Shown: piece by piece, positions 44,728-52,768 of the stretch | Position numbering within the stretch: the first letter of the stretch is position 1 | How the letters are laid out: every line of letters starts with the position of its first letter | Source of the DNA: Paraglaciecola sp. L3A3 | GTDB lineage: Bacteria; Pseudomonadota; Gammaproteobacteria; Enterobacterales; Alteromonadaceae | Direction: 5' to 3' | Assembly: GCF_009796765.1 (NCBI RefSeq) | Contig: NZ_CP047023.1 | Location: 434,001 to 498,000, forward strand | Length of the DNA: 64,000 nt | Made by a program: the position numbers and the translations under genes | Notes under the pieces: generated by a model | The model's input: the letters and a program-made list of their open reading frames with translations, nothing else | Databases searched by the model: none | Told to the model about the DNA's origin: nothing

Positions 44728-46416
44728 TTACCGTTCTACAGTTATTTTAACCACTTTGTCGTATTGACGGTGGTCGAACTCGCCGGTTGCTTTACCTGTT
44801 TCATCCGTTATTGGGAAAACATAGCGGGGAGTCATGATAACTTCGTAGTTGTAATCACCAGAGGGGCGTACCTCCACTTCAAGAAAACCGTAGTGTTTTC
44901 CTCCAGAGATGAGTTGTTCACCATTCCAAATTTCAGGTGCGTCCCCATGAGCGCTCCAGTGAGTAAGCTGAGCTTCAAGTGGTAGTAAATCAAATGGGAC
45001 ATATTCAGTAGTTGGAGGATAACCCGGACCTCTAAGGCCATCACCCGCAAAACCAACATCCCAATAGCTAACGCCATTAATATTTACATATTCTAATAAT
45101 TCATCGTGACCTGAAAGTACCGAGGTTACACCGTAACGCTCGAAAAGCTCTTGGTATATACGCATTGGCACACCTGACTGGCTATCTTCACCATTTGCTA
45201 TACCAGCACTACCGGAGGGAAGGCTATGTACACCAGTACCAAAAGCTGTGTGGTGGAACTGAACGAAGATAACTTGTCCTTCAGCTTGGGCACTTGCTAA
45301 TTCACGTACTGCCCAGTTCCATTGTTCACTTCCTTCATTAAAATCAGGAACTCTAGATTCTTCCCCATTGATGTATAAATTAGTATCTTGGCTTGGATCT
45401 GCATCGTTACCATTTGATGAATCAAGCGTAATTAAGGTTACTGGGCCATAATCTACTCGATAAAACCGTTTTTCATAACGTTCATCGCTGGCATTATTTG
45501 TGGGTAGATCCCAGTATGTATTCCATTTATCGTAAGACAGCATTGAAGCTTCAGCATTATAACCTGGTGCATCTGGGTGCCAGTAGTTTTCATGATTACC
45601 TAATGCGGGAAAAATTGGTGTAGTAGAAGCTAATGTTCCCCATTCACCTGCAGTGTGTCTCCAAAATTCATCCCAATCTAACTGCCGACCACCTTTCTCA
45701 ACTAGGTCACCAGCAATAACCCAAAAATCAGGGCTTCTTTGTGTTGCGTAAGTTAGGTTTTCTTTAAATCCAGTTGTTTGGTCAACTGGATACTGACGTG
45801 TGTAGGTATCAGGATCTGTTCCTAGTTTTTCTCCCCCTAATGCTAGTGCACTTGCCGTCCAACGCACGGTTTTTTCGGTTGATTCAGGCTCAGTTTCCAT
45901 ATCTGACATAGTAATAAATCGAACGGCTTCACGACTCCCTTTATTAGGTGCTGTCTTCAGTGTTGAAGTAAAGGCACTGGAATCTGGTTGTATAACCGTA
46001 TATTCGTAAGCGGTATTTGCCTCAAGTCCAGTGATCCTAGTGTAATGTTTGTAACTAGCTGCAGGAGCTTCGCCTTCTGCTACATCTGTGTGAGTCGCTC
46101 CAAAATTGGTTTCACCATGAATATATTCTACTTCAGAATCACCATAGGTTAAGCCTTCTGTAAGTTTTACTTCAGATACAAAAGAGCCTATGCCTTCAAT
46201 AGTAACTGTACCTGGCTGTTCTGAGTCGCTTAACCAATTGACAGTAATAGCTGTAGCAGAAGGATTTTGGACATAAGGTAAAACTGTAAAGTTGTTATAA
46301 GAGATTGGGGCAATAACTTCGTCGTTGTCATTATCACTATTACAACCGACAAGTGAAAATATGCTTACCGCCAAAACTGTCTTTATTAAAAGCGGTAATT
46401 TAGATCTTGAATTCAT
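44728..46416 (-). CDS. Purple-acid-phosphatase-like metallophosphoesterase lipoprotein
   Basis: 562 aa. Lipobox LVGC at Cys25, then an Asn/Asp-rich linker. A fibronectin-like domain (about 42-160: YVQNPSATAITVNWLSD) precedes the metallophosphatase domain, as in plant-type purple acid phosphatases. Metal motifs: IAGDLVEKGG (GDxx), FPALGNHE (GNHE), QFHHTAFG, and LSGHDELLEY (GHxH changed to GHDE). Hydrolyses phosphate esters at the cell surface; substrate unknown. Last His of the GHxH motif is replaced, which might alter metal binding. Transcribed alone. Confidence 0.82.
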   Translation of the reverse strand: MNSRSKLPLLIKTVLAVSIFSLVGCNSDNDNDEVIAPISYNNFTVLPYVQNPSATAITVNWLSDSEQPGTVTIEGIGSFVSEVKLTEGLTYGDSEVEYIHGETNFGATHTDVAEGEAPAASYKHYTRITGLEANTAYEYTVIQPDSSAFTSTLKTAPNKGSREAVRFITMSDMETEPESTEKTVRWTASALALGGEKLGTDPDTYTRQYPVDQTTGFKENLTYATQRSPDFWVIAGDLVEKGGRQLDWDEFWRHTAGEWGTLASTTPIFPALGNHENYWHPDAPGYNAEASMLSYDKWNTYWDLPTNNASDERYEKRFYRVDYGPVTLITLDSSNGNDADPSQDTNLYINGEESRVPDFNEGSEQWNWAVRELASAQAEGQVIFVQFHHTAFGTGVHSLPSGSAGIANGEDSQSGVPMRIYQELFERYGVTSVLSGHDELLEYVNINGVSYWDVGFAGDGLRGPGYPPTTEYVPFDLLPLEAQLTHWSAHGDAPEIWNGEQLISGGKHYGFLEVEVRPSGDYNYEVIMTPRYVFPITDETGKATGEFDHRQYDKVVKITVER

Positions 46417-46933
46417 GTACTAATATCCTATGCGATGGAATTTCAAAATAGTGTAATCTAGTAGATTGATTCTATTTAACTAATGATTCGCGCAAGGATA
46501 GGGGGAAGTCATGGCAGTTTTATTACTGTTTTATGATATATAAAAGTCAGTCATTTTTTATAAATTAAGTTGCTTTCTTTTGGTCTTAATTCGATCTATT
46601 TTCAATTTTTTTGTTCGAAGCATATGCTTTTGATTCACCGCAACTACAAATTCCCATCAAAATGTTGGCTTGTCTGATTGCTAGAAAAGTATGTTTGTAT
46701 CTTTAACGATTAGATTAGCAGCTAGCTGAATAAGATCCGCAAGCATTTGGAGAATAGTGCCAGTGTCATCTTCTCTAAAAGCAAATACACTAATCCATAG
46801 TTTTTTACTTTCACTTCAATATATTTAATTGTATCTATCTGCGCTTTTACTGGCTTAAGCTATTGCTTTAAACGGCTATACAAATAGGCTATTTTCGCTA
46901 TTATTAAATTATTCTAACTCATAGGTTAGCAAG
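46417..46933. other. Intergenic region, 517 bases
   Basis: AT-rich; no gene found on either strand. Contains the promoters of the phosphatase (minus) and of the 46934 gene (plus). No repeat or RNA gene recognised. Confidence 0.35.
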
Positions 46934-47587
46934 ATGGATAGTTTAGATTATTTCATTGTGGCTTTAGGCGTGGCTCTTATTGTCATAGGTTTGTATTTGT
47001 TTGTGGCGGGTAAACGAGACTCTGCAAACGGTAACCAAGTTGAAGGTTTTGGTATTAAGCTTAACGTGAGTAATCCTTCTATTATTCTGATTGTTTTTGG
47101 GATTGGTTTGGTACTTGTTCCACGCTTACTTCCGCAAAATAAACATGATCAAATGATTCAGCTGCCAGCGACGGCTAATAATACGAATACACCTACAGTA
47201 AATGTGCCGTCAAATAATAACTCAGAAGAGAGTAATGTTTTTTTCCCCCAAGGAGTGTGGTTTATTACTCAATATGAAGAGAATGGCAGAAACTTAAGTA
47301 ACAGCATACAAGGCAATATAAGCTTTGAACCCAGTAACAATGGGAGCTTAGAATGGTTAGCCAACCTAGATGTTGTGGATACTTGGGGGAAAGTTATAAA
47401 TTACCAATATAGCGGCACAATCAATACAGTGTTGGGAGGTTATAACATCAACGTATTGAACAGCAACGATCCCAGTTTTTCTAGGGAAGGTGCCACACCT
47501 TTAATTATGAAAATGGATAATTCAAATTCTTTACACATGGAATATAGGTTCAATGGCTCAGCTATAATTTTGCATTGGTCAAAATAG
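46934..47587 (+). CDS. Hypothetical membrane protein with extracytoplasmic domain
   Basis: 217 aa. Two membrane spans (about 5-27 and 48-65) separated by a short loop, then an Asn/Thr-rich linker (about 75-105) and a C-terminal domain with regular beta-strand pattern (FFPQGVWFITQYEE, SLEWLANLDVV, NSLHMEYRFNGS). I recognise no family. The lipocalin-like alternation of strands suggests a beta-barrel or sandwich outside the cytoplasm, but this is a guess. Ends near a hairpin shared with the converging gene. Confidence 0.6.
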   Translation: MDSLDYFIVALGVALIVIGLYLFVAGKRDSANGNQVEGFGIKLNVSNPSIILIVFGIGLVLVPRLLPQNKHDQMIQLPATANNTNTPTVNVPSNNNSEESNVFFPQGVWFITQYEENGRNLSNSIQGNISFEPSNNGSLEWLANLDVVDTWGKVINYQYSGTINTVLGGYNINVLNSNDPSFSREGATPLIMKMDNSNSLHMEYRFNGSAIILHWSK

Positions 47588-47629
47588 TATAAGTTGTGCT
47601 CTGATTCAGCTTCTTCATCTAGAATAAAA

Positions 47630-47656
47630 AGACATAGGGCTGTTGGCCCTATGTCT
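47630..47656. terminator. Hairpin terminator between convergent genes
   Basis: Perfect 11-bp stem AGACATAGGGC / GCCCTATGTCT, 5-nt loop. A T-tract (TTTTTATT) follows on the minus strand, so it mainly serves the lipoprotein gene at 47671. Confidence 0.88.
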
Positions 47657-47670
47657 GTTATTAGCGACTG

Positions 47671-48093
47671 CTATTCGCAATCAGCAGGATCTTTACCCAT
47701 TTTCTTTTTAGCAGCGATACAAGCTTCTTGTAATTTAATCGCTGCATCATCTTTCAATTCGGCAGCTTTTTCTTTACTTGAATCATATGTTGCACCGGCT
47801 TTATCTTTAACATCATCATAAGTTTTTGCCGCTTTGTCTTTTACTTTATCGTAAGTTTCAGCAGCGCTTTCTTGTGCCTTGTCAGCCATGTCTGCTGTGC
47901 TATCAGCTATATCAGATGCTTCTTTTTTTGCATCATTGTAAAGTTCAGCCGATTTTTCTTTGGCTGTAATGGCCATTTCTTTCGCTTTATCTTCCGTCTG
48001 TTCGACATTTTCTTTTTGTGCTTCAGTACAAGCAGTTAAACCCAATGTTGTGATGGTTAAAGCTATAGCTAAAGTATTGATAGATTTTTTCAT
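47671..48093 (-). CDS. LEA-like alanine/lysine-rich lipoprotein
   Basis: 140 aa. Lipobox LTAC (Cys22). The mature part is a near-continuous charged helix with a recurring pattern of about 11 residues (KDKAAKTYDDVK, KDKAGATYDSSK, EKAAELKDDA), as in plant LEA group 3 proteins, ending in a small Cys-containing tail (EACIAAKKKMGKDPADCE). Such proteins stabilise membranes or proteins under freezing or osmotic stress; this fits a cold marine host but is inference. Confidence 0.72.
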   Translation of the reverse strand: MKKSINTLAIALTITTLGLTACTEAQKENVEQTEDKAKEMAITAKEKSAELYNDAKKEASDIADSTADMADKAQESAAETYDKVKDKAAKTYDDVKDKAGATYDSSKEKAAELKDDAAIKLQEACIAAKKKMGKDPADCE

Positions 48094-48275
48094 TTTAGTT
48101 CCTTTAATGGGGAGTTAATAAGTTAAGTAAGGAATAGCAAAAATCGCTCCAATTAATTAAAGCCTTTAAATATCAATAGCTAAGTAAATAATTGTTCACT
48201 TGCTGAGTGTGTTATGTGTGTATTCTGTCTGTTTTTGAATACATTCAGCGAGTTTGAGAAACAATGCGGATGGAT

Positions 48276-48905
48276 TTATATGGCTACCGCCCGCACTATA
48301 TATCTATGAGTGGGGTTAGGTACAACACTATCAAAAGGGTAACAGGTAATAAGGATTAATGTTGCTTTATCGCTATTGTATTCATTACTCATTGAATCGT
48401 CATACATGAGTTCGACTTGTGACTGATGAGCAATACGCAAACTGCTAACCTGAAATTTTTGACGCTGACCGCTAGTTTTGACTTCAATCACATCGCCCTG
48501 TTGAATATTTTTCAAATCATTAAATTGTGTATCTCTGTGACCCACAATCACACTGTTACCTATTTCTCCTGGCAATGGGGTGGCACTTACATGTGTAGGG
48601 GCAAATGCTAAGTTTCGACCACTTGCCCCAGCTAATACATACCAGTCGTTATGATTAAAATGCAGCTCAGCAACAGGGTAAGTATCTGCCCATGGCCAAG
48701 GGGGGTGTTGTTGCTCGTCTTGCAGGGTTTTATGCCAAGCATTTGAGATTAAATATTGGGCGAATTCAGCTTTTGCAAAAATATAAATGCCGTGAGAGAA
48801 CTGGTAACATCCTAAAGCGAAAAACAGCGCTAACCACTTGTGCTTAAAAACATAAGCTAGTGTTGTTGAAACTTTACTTTTCTTTTTGTAAGTAAGTGCA
48901 TACAT
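48276..48905 (-). CDS. Class GN sortase
   Basis: 209 aa. N-terminal membrane span (about 23-45), then the sortase beta-barrel with His123 (VIVGHRDTQF), Cys188 (LILITCYPF) and Arg201 (NPTHRYIV) forming the triad. Belongs to the Gram-negative sortases paired with a single dedicated target encoded next to it. It cleaves the target's LPKTA sorting signal and joins it to an unknown acceptor. The start overlaps the end of the target gene by 49 bp; no later start is convincing. Confidence 0.9.
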   Translation of the reverse strand: MYALTYKKKSKVSTTLAYVFKHKWLALFFALGCYQFSHGIYIFAKAEFAQYLISNAWHKTLQDEQQHPPWPWADTYPVAELHFNHNDWYVLAGASGRNLAFAPTHVSATPLPGEIGNSVIVGHRDTQFNDLKNIQQGDVIEVKTSGQRQKFQVSSLRIAHQSQVELMYDDSMSNEYNSDKATLILITCYPFDSVVPNPTHRYIVRAVAI

Positions 48906-51052
48906 ATTGATAATCCTATTAAAATTAGACCTATAATTATATTTAGTTGTGCATTAGTGGCTGTTTTTGGCAAGCTCCCTATGTACATTTTTGGTTTGTT
49001 TTTAGTGCCTGCCGGTAAATTATTGGCAACCTTTCTATTTTTAGATTTGATATTTTCTGGTTTGGAAGGCGTCACATCAACTGCCACTAAACTGGTGTAT
49101 TGGCTGACTAAATGATGATTTAGCGCGGTTTGTGTAATGAGCTGTTGATACTCTTTATCTGCTAGCTCTGAATGTTGAGGAGTCATTCTAGCCCGGCGTT
49201 TATCTCGGCTAAGCTGTGCAATTTTTTCTCTGGCCCATAATACATTTAGCCCAGCTTGCCTAGTAATGGCTGTTAAAGTTAAATCAGTTTGCCAAGCATT
49301 GCCTTGGTATTGAGCTGATAAAGAAATATCTTGGAATTTTTCCTTATCTGAACTAGGCATGTTTAATTTATAGCTAAGTATCAGAGGTTCACCATGATAC
49401 AAATCGCCAATGACATTGGGATAGATTTCAAGGTTTTGCATATTGGCCTTTACTGGGAGCTGTAAATTGATATCTGTTAAAGCTGGGTGTTCTAGCTTAG
49501 TAAACAAGACCTGCATTTTCTGTTGAACTTGGTCGGTCGAGCCAATATAGGTGAATGTGCCTTTGCCCATTTTGGCTGCTTCAGTCATAAAGTAGCTGTT
49601 TGGTGCACTGCCAATGCCCACAGTAAATAACCTTGAATCGGCTAAATCATTAGTGATCTTTTGCATTAATGATTCTTCATTAGACACACTACCATCAGTG
49701 ATAAAAATGACTTGGCGTAATATTGTTGATGATGGTTTTTCAGCCGATGTGCTTGTGGTTGCAGAAAGGGCTAGATCTAAAGCACTGAACATTTCGGTGC
49801 CACCATTGGCTCTAAGTTCAGATATAAACGTTATGGCTTGTTGTTTGTTGTTGGCATTGGCGTGTTTAGGTTGTTGCCATAAGTTTTGTGCTTGGTTATT
49901 AAATTCAATAAGGTTAAACGTATCTTTTTCGGTGAGCTGGTTGATGCCTAATATTAGTGCCTGTTTAGCTTGCGCAATCGATTCACCTTCCATTGAACCT
50001 GAGGTGTCTAGAACAAAAATGACTTCTCTGGCTTGTTGCTTAGTTACATCTGTTAATTGGGATGTTGCTGGTGGAAACAGCATGATCAGCCCATATTGAT
50101 GGCCGTTTACGTTTTGGCTAAAGTGAGATGTTGATGGCACCGCGCCTAACTCGGCTTGCCAAGTTAACACAAAGTCTTGATTGGCAACTTTATCGCCAGT
50201 TAGTTGAATATGATGACTACCGTCAGACAATCGTTTGTCTTTTATTGGGTGAAATTCACTGGTGAGTTGCTGTACCTCAAAGCCTGATTTTAAGTTGACC
50301 GTTAAGTCAATTTCATCTTTATCAGCAGAGCTTGTTGGCTCTGTAAATATAGGTGTGGCAGCTAATTCAGTTGTTTGATTTTCTTGGGGTGAATATCTAG
50401 GGGTTATGGTCATAGGAAAGCGCAGACTATAGGTTTGTTTATCTATGGCTAACCTTTGTTGATATTCAATACTGATCTCTATGCTTTCACCAGGGGCGAT
50501 GTTAGCGATGGAATTGGAAAACATATTGGGCCGGTGCTGAGCGACTAAGCTGGCCTTTTTCCCGGCTTTTTTTGCGTCGTTATAGATTTTTTGGGCCAGT
50601 TGTTTTTCTTTTATCTGACCTTCTATTTTGCGCTCACCTACCGTGATTAATAGATGATCAACTGCTGAATTTTCTGGTAAAGGAAAGACATACTCTGCAT
50701 TAACCCAATCTTCACTGGCGTTTTTGAATGTTTGAGTCAAACGAGTACGGGCGATAATGCCCGTAACTTGAATGTCTACTTGGGTTTTTAATAAGGGGCT
50801 GATAAAGGTTTGTGGTGTTTGGTTACTGGCATTTGGGTTATCAACAGTAAAATATAAGGTGCCTCTTGTTACTTCTGCGGAGTCGCCCACTAGTAGGTTT
50901 TTTAAGTTTGCCGTGTTTATGGCCGCAGCCAATGTATTGTTACTTGTATCTGAGTATGCAGTTTTATTGGTTAAGGCGGGCACTGCAAATTGCAGTGCCC
51001 CTAGACCAATTACCGCAAGTGCTATGATGGCGACTTTAGGTATTGATATCAT
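48857..51052 (-). CDS. Sortase target protein with VIT and vWFA domains
   Basis: 731 aa. Leader or anchor at residues 5-26; VIT (inter-alpha-trypsin-inhibitor-like) domain at about 75-220; vWFA domain with the MIDAS motif DTSGSMEGES near 350 and later AxNxGTxMFSAL; C-terminal sorting signal LPKTA at 694-698, a hydrophobic helix and a KRKVK tail, the expected three-part signal. This is the marine proteobacterial sortase-target architecture. Probably displayed on the outer surface, binding proteins through the metal site. The sortase follows on the same strand. Confidence 0.9.
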   Translation of the reverse strand: MISIPKVAIIALAVIGLGALQFAVPALTNKTAYSDTSNNTLAAAINTANLKNLLVGDSAEVTRGTLYFTVDNPNASNQTPQTFISPLLKTQVDIQVTGIIARTRLTQTFKNASEDWVNAEYVFPLPENSAVDHLLITVGERKIEGQIKEKQLAQKIYNDAKKAGKKASLVAQHRPNMFSNSIANIAPGESIEISIEYQQRLAIDKQTYSLRFPMTITPRYSPQENQTTELAATPIFTEPTSSADKDEIDLTVNLKSGFEVQQLTSEFHPIKDKRLSDGSHHIQLTGDKVANQDFVLTWQAELGAVPSTSHFSQNVNGHQYGLIMLFPPATSQLTDVTKQQAREVIFVLDTSGSMEGESIAQAKQALILGINQLTEKDTFNLIEFNNQAQNLWQQPKHANANNKQQAITFISELRANGGTEMFSALDLALSATTSTSAEKPSSTILRQVIFITDGSVSNEESLMQKITNDLADSRLFTVGIGSAPNSYFMTEAAKMGKGTFTYIGSTDQVQQKMQVLFTKLEHPALTDINLQLPVKANMQNLEIYPNVIGDLYHGEPLILSYKLNMPSSDKEKFQDISLSAQYQGNAWQTDLTLTAITRQAGLNVLWAREKIAQLSRDKRRARMTPQHSELADKEYQQLITQTALNHHLVSQYTSLVAVDVTPSKPENIKSKNRKVANNLPAGTKNKPKMYIGSLPKTATNAQLNIIIGLILIGLSICMHLLTKRKVKFQQH

Positions 51053-51094
51053 TTTGCTATTCCTGTTTTACCAAAAGGTGGGATTTACCGGTAA

Positions 51095-51811
51095 TTAATA
51101 AGTAGCAGTAATAGCTGATTGGTTATCAGATACTTTTAAATGCACACGACGATCAAAAAAGTCATCTTCAAAATTTTCTCCAGAACTAACAAGACTCGAC
51201 TCTCCGTAAGAATAAGTAAGTACTTGCTCTGAATTAACCCCCTTGTTAATAAGATAGTTTTTGACCGAGATGCTTCTTTGTTCTGACAATGCTTGATTCA
51301 GTTCTTGGTCACCTCTTTGATCGGCAAAACCCGAAAGGTTAACGCTTAGTTTGGGATTGTTGATTAAAGTTTGCGCCACTAAGTCTAATTGTGGATGGTA
51401 GTGTTTTTCTAATAAATGAGAGGCCGTTTTGAATTGAATACTGCTTTCAATTTCTGGGAGGCTTCTTTCTAAGGCTTGATCTAGTGAAGCAATTTGTACC
51501 ATAGACACTTGCTGAGCTTGTTCGTATTCATTACGCATGGCGACTAACGCTTGGTCTTTTTCTTGTAATGAGTTTTTTACTAATTTTAATTCTGCATCTG
51601 AATTGACATCTTCAGCGATTAATAAGCCAAATGCACTGGCGACTATACCGCCCAAAGGTCCAGCGATAAGAGTGCCGACAACCGCACCAGAGCTAAAGCC
51701 AATCAATTCATTTTTCTTTTTTTGCGCTTTAAGTTCTGTCGCAAAGGTGTTGCCAGACAATAAACAAGTTAAGGCTAAAGTGGCTGTGATTTTATTAATA
51801 GATAGTTTCAT
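51095..51811 (-). CDS. pdsO: Sortase-associated OmpA-like protein
   Basis: 238 aa from ATG 51811, preceded by TTGGAG; the TTG at 51823 is less likely. Signal peptide (ends TFA), a Gly-rich hydrophobic hairpin (GFSSGAVVGTLIAGPLGGIV) that may insert in a membrane, a coiled coil (about 85-130), and a C-terminal OmpA-type domain: LSVNLSGFADQRGDQELNQ with the peptidoglycan-binding Asp and Arg. Matches the PdsO component of proteobacterial sortase systems. It lies upstream of the target and sortase genes. Confidence 0.85.
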   Translation of the reverse strand: MKLSINKITATLALTCLLSGNTFATELKAQKKKNELIGFSSGAVVGTLIAGPLGGIVASAFGLLIAEDVNSDAELKLVKNSLQEKDQALVAMRNEYEQAQQVSMVQIASLDQALERSLPEIESSIQFKTASHLLEKHYHPQLDLVAQTLINNPKLSVNLSGFADQRGDQELNQALSEQRSISVKNYLINKGVNSEQVLTYSYGESSLVSSGENFEDDFFDRRVHLKVSDNQSAITATY

Positions 51812-52024
51812 GTTTTTCTCCAAATAGTTTGTGGTAAAGCGTTACCTGATTAATTCCTCTCTAGTAAACAAAGAATTAATGACTGATTCAGGGAGGAAAA
51901 ATGGCAATGTGGTGATCAAATGTGGCGAAAAAATGGAAATTGATAAAGATGGGCAATCAAGCGCTACGCAAAATAAACTTTTACGATATAGTGCCAATAC
52001 AAAATCAGCAGATTAAGTTTATCC

Positions 52025-52720
52025 ATGTCAAAACGTATTGCTTTGGTTGAAGATGACCAAGCCTTAAGAGAAAACTACATTTCAGCCTTAACTAAACAAG
52101 GTTACGAAGTGATGCCCTATGCCAATCGTCCAAGTGCCGAGTTGGCTTTTGCCCAGCGTCTACCAGATTTAGCCATTATTGATATTGGTTTAGAAGATGA
52201 AATTGATGGTGGTTTTTCTGTTTGTCAGCAATTACGTAGTTTATCTAAAACCCTGCCGATTATATTTTTCACTGCGCGGGATAACGATTACGACACAATT
52301 TGCGGATTACGTATGGGCGCAGACGACTACTTAACCAAAGATATCAGTTTGCCGCACTTATTAGCTCGAATTGCTGCATTATTTAGACGTACTGCTTTAT
52401 TAGGTTTACCGCAAAATGAAACAGATCTGATACATACGGGTGATTTGATCATGGACAGTAAACGTATGACAGTCAGTTGGCAGGGCCAACCTATAGAACT
52501 AACAGTGACTGAATTTTGGATGTTACATGCTATTGCCAAATTTTCTGGGCATGTGAAAAGTCGCCAACAATTAATGGACGAATCAAAAATGGTAGTCGAT
52601 GACACCACTATCACTTCTCACATAAAACGTATTCGCAAAAAGTTTATGAATTTTGATCCACAATTTGACTGTGTTGAAACAGTTTATGGTATGGGTTACA
52701 GGTGGAAAAGTAACAGATGA
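52025..52720 (+). CDS. pdsR: Sortase-system response regulator
   Basis: 231 aa OmpR-type regulator. Receiver with ALVEDD, phospho-Asp53 (LAIIDIGL), T and K of the switch (FFTARD, YLTKD); winged-helix DNA-binding domain with LTVTEFWMLHAIAKF and TTITSHIKRIRKKF. Divergent from pdsO with a 200-bp intergenic region that should contain its target sites; pairs with the kinase that starts 48 bp downstream. Confidence 0.9.
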   Translation: MSKRIALVEDDQALRENYISALTKQGYEVMPYANRPSAELAFAQRLPDLAIIDIGLEDEIDGGFSVCQQLRSLSKTLPIIFFTARDNDYDTICGLRMGADDYLTKDISLPHLLARIAALFRRTALLGLPQNETDLIHTGDLIMDSKRMTVSWQGQPIELTVTEFWMLHAIAKFSGHVKSRQQLMDESKMVVDDTTITSHIKRIRKKFMNFDPQFDCVETVYGMGYRWKSNR

Positions 52721-52768
52721 TAGCCTTGACTAAAATGGCCGATAACATTGTAGAACAGGTATTCTAAA

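Noticed and set aside
51831..52016. 61-codon frame in the pdsO-pdsR gap
   Set aside because: Its composition looks random and it covers the divergent promoter region.
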